Positions 29,301-31,877 of a DNA stretch of 31,877 nt are shown here, piece after piece; position 1 is the first letter of the stretch; each line of letters starts with the position of its first letter. Below the pieces are notes generated by a model that saw nothing but the letters and a program-made list of their open reading frames with translations, made no database searches and was not told where the DNA came from. The DNA comes from Dipylidium caninum (taxonomy: Eukaryota; Platyhelminthes; Cestoda; Cyclophyllidea; Dipylidiidae), in contig QEYB01000230.1 in assembly GCA_017562135.1 (NCBI GenBank), positions 1 to 31,877 of the forward strand, written 5' to 3'. The position numbers and the translations under genes are program-made.

Positions 29301-30441
29301 GGATCCCAGCCTCGCCGAAAGAGAATCGTCCCGCATTTCCGCCTCAGCATACCGCTGCCTTGATCATCGGCAACTCAGGCTGGCGCAATGATCACTCACT
29401 CTACGGCTCTCGCCTGGCCTGCTGTAGACGCCCAAGTTGAAGTGAAACCAGTGAGGCAGACGCTCTTTCGTCATGGGCTCCCATTCTCACAATATCTGCT
29501 CTTGATGCGAAAGCTGGCTTTTCTCACAGTTCATAGTGAGAAGTCTCGGTAAGTCAGAAATTTCAGAGATTTTCGCTTTACATCTCTAAGTGTCATTACT
29601 CATCTCGCGCATTTTTTTTTTCTTCTAGTTCACAAGCCGAGTAATTCCCGAATTACCAGAGGAGCCGAGTAAGAAGATGCGGAGGCCAAGAAACCTGTGG
29701 AGATCGAAGAGGACAGTTCAAAAGACGGCTACGGCCCCCAGTCACGGGGAGAGCGCAGAGGTGGTCGAGGCAGAAGGTGCGAAAGTAGTGCCAGCGGCCT
29801 GTCACGAGCTTCTGGTATGCACCGAGGAGCAAGTTCGCATCCTCTCACTCCCGTCATTGAAGACGAAGCACAAATATCGTTTCTGGGAGAAGACTGCTTT
29901 TAAACCCGCTTCACTTACGCACCGTGGAAAATCAGAACATTTTGGTGCTAACACAGCTGAGGTTGATAATGCCCAGCCTGTTGCTGCCGCCCCTGATCAA
30001 GCGAGTCTTGAGAACAAAGTGAGTATTTCATAGCCTCTGGAAGGGAGGGAGTTTGTGCTCTTGGCGATTCACCTTACTTTGCCACGTCTGTAGGAGGTGG
30101 AAAATTCAATGCCGTCGGCTCCAGTGGCAACTCCGGAACCCGACTCTACGGAACAAGTGGAGAAGTCGGAGGAGCCTGCTGCTATCACCTCGGCAACACC
30201 GTCCTCCTCTTTGCACCGGGTGGCCGCATTTGGCCTTCAGCGATTCCCGTCAACTTCTAAAATCACTACAGAGGAATGGCATGCCGTTGTGGCCCTGAAA
30301 AACGGCCGCCTCCATGTGCTTACCATTCCTGGCCTTCGTAGAATCCTTAAAGGTGCCATGATGCCTTCGATGCTACCCATGCAGTGGGACGCAAGTCCTG
30401 ACATTTTGACTAAATATACAGAGGGTTGCAATAGCAAGTAG
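23258..30441 (+). CDS. lethal giant larvae (Lgl/LLGL) homologue, gene span
   Basis: Lgl proteins are cortical scaffolds built from two WD-repeat propellers. They set basolateral identity against the aPKC/Par complex and bind syntaxins in exocytosis. Here about 15 exons on the plus strand give roughly 1,150-1,200 residues, the usual family size. Landmarks in order: ALAYDECLSLLAIAY (first WD blade), FLRNEGRLL, GGVITAF..GGLPRAQHG, ELVAIDLTQPSWPVIPSPYL, GHADGDVSVW, WPPFRKVGD, WDGHEAF, AVGSAHGFGLIDL, the polybasic TLRESFRKIRKIR segment and HELLVCTEEQVRILSLPSLK. WPPFRKVG and the polybasic aPKC target separate Lgl from its relative tomosyn. Frame breaks near 24148, 26205, 29385 and 29476 and two stops at 29534-29539 interrupt the model; sequence error is the likeliest cause. 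The start ATG (23258) is the first in the exon that leads in phase into the conserved first blade. Confidence 0.85.
23414..23511 (+). CDS. Lgl exon 2, first WD blade
   Basis: Acceptor CCCTCCCTTAG, donor GTGAGT. Reads ASVYGIMKHPVALAYDECLS, LLAIAYEHGHIEV, matching the family pattern HGFP..P.ALA.DP...LLAIGT..G.I.VYG. It ends two bases into a valine codon and a 34-nt intron follows. Confidence 0.85.
23546..23725 (+). CDS. Lgl exon 3
   Basis: Acceptor ATATTTTGTAG, donor GTAAAT. Reads YGMPGLSFPVDC, then VKRMEFLRNEGRLLLATSSS and LVILELNATSGHWEKKISV. YG.PG.E and FL.NEG.L(L/V) are hallmark Lgl/tomosyn blade motifs. The two-base phase at both ends matches the neighbouring exons. Confidence 0.9.
23806..23965 (+). 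CDS. Lgl exon 4
   Basis: Acceptor ATTTTTTGCAG. Reads LDEYTTALALGRGVIYVGSN, LGTLRQVSLKGGSMTVGDDD and LTSLPSLLI. It corresponds to the blade with ..A.....YVGT..G....V and the D-L-.SLP element of Lgl. The donor at 23966 (GTTATT) is weak. Confidence 0.8.
24120..24215 (+). CDS. possible Lgl exon (frame-disrupted)
   Basis: Follows acceptor TTCACTACAG. The text LQEDKRDAL, then after a one-base jump near 24148 ELNTPIVFHRAASCGDELLL and ATQ, sits where the family has VEALCEHP...KILIGYSRGLL. The match is modest and the splice phase from the preceding exon does not fit as written. The alternative is that this is intron and the blade is elsewhere or lost. Confidence 0.35.
24388..24829 (+). CDS. Lgl exon with helical insert and blade
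   Basis: Open from about 24388 (left border uncertain, no good acceptor) to a strong GTGAGT donor. The first part (RFIEEKQKLESVGLANRP, LQAIRVQATKKFGSTLSKTI) is charged and helical and has no counterpart I know in vertebrate Lgl. Then VVRLLPYTQGLCCATWR, LVAYDDGAYFTWTI and NIPYG match the family's ..F..NQQLESLCW....SSH.DGSY..W....TPYG. Confidence 0.75.
24900..24942 (+). CDS. Lgl short exon
   Basis: A 43-nt exon after GTGTATTTCAG. With the G carried over it reads GPYLSAIHVSSQDL, corresponding to YGPFPCKAINKILW. The GTGAGG donor at 24943 avoids an in-frame TGA that the next GT (24948) would include. Confidence 0.75.
25029..25228 (+). CDS. Lgl exon with GGLPR motif
   Basis: Acceptor ATAATTTTCAG, donor GTGAGT. 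Reads GGVITAFVGGLPRAQHGEKH, TITVLGGVEEHVCFQFASPF, RDFVVLPSK. It matches the very conserved SGG....SGGMPRA.YGD.H..TV......VTFDFTSRIIDF. An 821-nt intron without recognisable content follows. Confidence 0.9.
25229..26049 (+). other. long Lgl intron, no other content seen
   Basis: An 821-nt intron (GTGAGT...TTTCAG). I see no nested gene, RNA gene or repeat in it. The other long introns of this gene (26594-27277 and 27557-28275) are equally plain. Confidence 0.6.
26050..26251 (+). CDS. Lgl exon, VAIDL..WP blade
   Basis: Acceptor GGTAACTTTCAG. Reads SSQDDGEKDKDSEHQTEPPK, PTDAGFLLVLTDCELVAIDL, TQPSWPVIPSPYL. After a one-base frame jump near 26203-26210 it continues TLDCTSVTAIAHIS to a GTAGGT donor. 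The family reads LLEEELVV(I/L)DL.T.GWP....PYL..LH.SAITC..HVS, so both halves are homologous. Confidence 0.8.
26324..26593 (+). CDS. Lgl exon, GHADGDVSVW blade
   Basis: Acceptor CTTCTCCCACAG, donor GTAGGC; exactly 90 codons in phase 0. Reads IPEKLMSRLKAASNAKGFDN, WPVIGGQKN, then LVAMGHADGDVSVWHVVRGD. It matches (V)P.KLW.RI....WPI.GG and LLLTGHEDG.V.FWD of Lgl. Confidence 0.9.
27278..27556 (+). CDS. Lgl exon, WPPFRKVG motif
   Basis: Acceptor TTGTTATCGCAG, donor GTAAGA; 93 codons. Reads NEEEAWPPFRKVGDCASETV, VDTRCAVRSLTLQLVDEEIV, MLVGGSAGN, FVDLLDSQPDKYRWDGHEAF. WPPFRKVG is diagnostic of Lgl, and (F/V).W.GHE.L is the next conserved element. An alternative upstream start (27179, after TTCATTGCAG) is also open but adds residues with no family match. 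Confidence 0.9.
28276..28519 (+). CDS. Lgl exon, AHGFGL blade
   Basis: Acceptor TTACCTTCTTAG, donor GTAAGT. Reads LCELVQFNPPSAILSVAYEP, RWEVLAVGSAHGFGLIDLKS. It matches LQPPAAVT.LA.H.EW.LVAFGTSHGFGLFD. It ends one base into an arginine codon. Confidence 0.9.
28804..28983 (+). CDS. Lgl exon, polybasic aPKC-target segment
   Basis: Acceptor CTTGCCTCAG. Reads EAATKIAATGRQLKATLRES, FRKIRKIRSQPTTQST, then an acidic, hydrophilic tail. Positions 28836-28892 encode the hinge segment that binds phosphoinositides and is phosphorylated by aPKC in the family (vertebrate pattern KSLKKSLRQSFRRIRKSRVS). The core L-R-x-S-F-R-(K/R)-I-R-K is intact. Confidence 0.9.
29067..29548 (+). CDS. Lgl exon after the hinge (frame-disrupted)
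   Basis: Acceptor TTATTGAATAG, donor GTAAGT. Starts DGEVEGQPAEITANVPPAEG (acidic linker), then GVSALALAETYV and TAALIIGNSG, matching GVVRCLYFADT and T.WAGTNSG. The frame shifts near 29385 (ALAWPAVDAQVEVKPVRQTL), then near 29476 to APILTISALDAKAGF, which matches HRAPVV.I.VLD. TAG-TGA at 29534-29539 then precedes the donor in that frame. No single frame covers the exon. Confidence 0.7.
29629..30018 (+). CDS. Lgl exon, SEEQFK-like motif
   Basis: Long T-rich acceptor (TTTTTTTTTTCTTCTAG), donor GTGAGT. Reads FTSRVIPELPEEPSKK, a basic-to-acidic stretch, then CHELLVCTEEQVRILSLPSL and KTKHKYRFWEKTAFKP, which match SHQLLV.SEEQFKVFTLPKVSAK.K. A second frame is also open across the exon but has no family match. 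Confidence 0.85.
30094..30441 (+). CDS. Lgl terminal exon
   Basis: Acceptor GCCACGTCTGTAG; 115 codons and TAG. Starts with a serine/proline/glutamate-rich linker (EVENSMPSAPVATPEPDSTE), then WHAVVALKNGRLHVLTIPGL, RRILKG, matching CLACLTNLGDVHVFSVPGLR. The vertebrate tail ..GFYLISPSEFERFSL is not seen before the stop, so either the protein is shorter here or a further exon exists. A frame after CACCTGCAG at 30699 is open but shows no similarity. Confidence 0.75.
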   Translation, partial: EVENSMPSAPVATPEPDSTEQVEKSEEPAAITSATPSSSLHRVAAFGLQRFPSTSKITTEEWHAVVALKNGRLHVLTIPGLRRILKGAMMPSMLPMQWDASPDILTKYTEGCNSK

Positions 30442-31877
30442 CCTGTTACACCTCCCTAACCAAAACAGGGGAAGACGAATGCACTGAAACGGTTGGCAGT
30501 AGACTGTAGACCCTTGCATTGTGGAGTTATCGTCGTTTCTTCATAAAAACTTTCGTGATGTGCTCCTATTATTGTGTCTTTTTGGAAAGGATGAACTTTT
30601 TTGAGGACTAAAGCTGAAAATGACTGCAAGCATGATGGTAAATTGAGGTGTTTTGATCTTTCACGCAGTTTTAACTGTCTACTTTTATCCACCTGCAGCT
30701 GCCTGTGTGATCAACCCTGAACGATGCGACAACAAAAAACCTTCGCCGACGTCCATGGTCCTGCCACCGTCTGTGTTTCGGGATCGCCAATTTAACTTTC
30801 TGGCCACTTTTCGCGTTTGTGTGGTGGTGTGCATACTGAACTCTTCCCTACCTCACACCGTGCACGGACTAGCTTCGCCGGTCCTTTGTGAATGGTCTGA
30901 GGGGCATGGGAGAGGTGCATATTGCGTTTGCTCTTGCCTCTGGGCTAGACCCAAGCCGCCACCGTGTGTGTGCTGCCACAATGCTGCGTGGCGCAAGTGC
31001 AGAGGACCCAGATACAGCTCTTGCTTGCCGCGGAGGTGAGCGGCTTGCGGGTCACCTTTAATTAAGTGTCCATTCGACTAAACCTGCGGACCGAACGAGG
31101 GCTTTATCTTAGCATCAAAATACGAATTTTTATTTCCCCGTGAGAAAGTTTGTGAAAAGACTTGCCCGTTCTTTTTTCGCCTGTCTAAGGATGGCCGTAC
31201 GATGAAAAACTGTGTCTCTGACTGATTGTCTGTTAGTTTGTGTGGCATGTGTAACCAGCACGCATCTGCATTATCTAGTTCACGCGTGGTCAACGTTAAC
31301 AAGGTAACAGCGGTGTCATCAGCCCCGATTATGTAAACCGTCGGTGTATGATTGCTTGAGCTCTAAACGTTGGCTCATTTTGGGCTCCTCAATTTCGTTG
31401 CGACGACGTGTGGCCACCTTTCTTCCATTTGCTATCAGCAGCTAGAGGTTGGAATACCGTCAGTTAAGTGACTTTAATGTTAGCAAAATAAAAGCTGACT
31501 TTATAGGCGATGTTTCAAAAATACAGTGCCCAAATGTCCACATTGCCGAATGTCGGCATCAAATGTCGACATCCATATCGGGCCTCACTTTCAACTATGA
31601 AAATAATTTTCTATTAAATTATACACATTTGCGGCAGTACAACTAGCGCAATGTGTGTATATGCCAAGCTATCTCTACAGTCAACACTAGGTGGGCTCCG
31701 GTGCAACATCTACTCGTGAACCTCTTTGTGGCATTTCGTAGTCGTCTTTAGGTGTTTTCCTTTGCTATTCTCCAGTCAACCATCAATAACCTCCCACTTC
31801 TCCTAAACTCGGGACAATCCTAGCTTTGCCCCAACCATTTTGACAGGCTGCCATTCCTTCATTAAAATGATCACTTA
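30442..31877. other. 3' flank of Lgl
   Basis: Probably the Lgl 3' untranslated region and intergenic DNA. A 128-codon frame (30653-31039, plus) is cysteine-rich toward its end and follows a reasonable acceptor (TTTATCCACCTGCAG), but it matches nothing I know. No other gene is visible to the window end. Confidence 0.4.
31487..31492 (+). terminator. candidate polyadenylation signal AATAAA
   Basis: Canonical AATAAA on the plus strand about 1 kb after the Lgl stop codon. Nothing links it to the gene other than orientation, so it is only a candidate. Confidence 0.3.

Noticed and set aside
23258..30441. Tomosyn (STXBP5) as identity of the WD-repeat gene
   Set aside because: WPPFRKVG, AHGFGL and the polybasic RESFRKIRK segment belong to Lgl; no C-terminal R-SNARE-like coiled coil is visible.
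30653..31039. Additional Lgl exon or separate cysteine-rich gene
   Set aside because: The acceptor is plausible, but the translation shows no similarity to the Lgl tail or any domain I know.
1..31877. tRNA, rRNA or spliced-leader RNA genes
   Set aside because: I looked for tRNA B-box-like GGTTCGAATCC and for spliced-leader-type donor sequences and saw none that folded or fitted; a covariance-model scan would be decisive.

Overview
This is animal nuclear DNA: intron-rich genes, no operons, a satellite array and scattered repeat relics. Two very short introns (33 and 34 nt) in the best gene and the general gene style suggest a flatworm, possibly a tapeworm. That is an inference; nothing in the window names the species.

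Layout. (1) 1-4494: edge of a satellite array with a monomer of about 190-200 bp, running off the left end of the window. Its last ~245 bp are inverted. (2) 4495-5800: flank containing older, strongly diverged tandem copies (period 186-187 bp) that look like relics of the same satellite family. (3) 5801-17999: mostly non-coding or unrecognised DNA with a ~245-bp dispersed repeat in inverted orientation (6815-7027 and 9608-9853), trinucleotide repeats, a degraded mariner/Tc1-like transposase relic near 12 kb and a few open frames I cannot identify. (4) ~18014-20716, possibly to 21550, minus strand: exons of a multi-pass membrane protein with long helical extracellular loops, best read as a prominin (CD133) relative; its 3' exons may lie further left. 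(5) 20717-23257: intergenic stretch between two divergently transcribed genes. (6) 23258-30441, plus strand: a lethal giant larvae (Lgl/LLGL) homologue in about 15 exons, recognisable from N-terminal WD repeats to the aPKC-target polybasic segment and the C-terminal propeller. (7) 30442-31877: 3' flank.

The two genes form a divergent pair. Lgl is a cortical cell-polarity and exocytosis factor regulated by aPKC; prominins organise plasma-membrane protrusions. Both therefore belong to epithelial surface and polarity biology, but any functional or regulatory link is inference.

In both genes the homologous reading frame jumps between frames inside exons. Most jumps would be repaired by adding one base. 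Uncorrected single-base errors in the assembly explain this more simply than independent decay of two neighbouring genes, so joined protein models from this window should be treated with caution.
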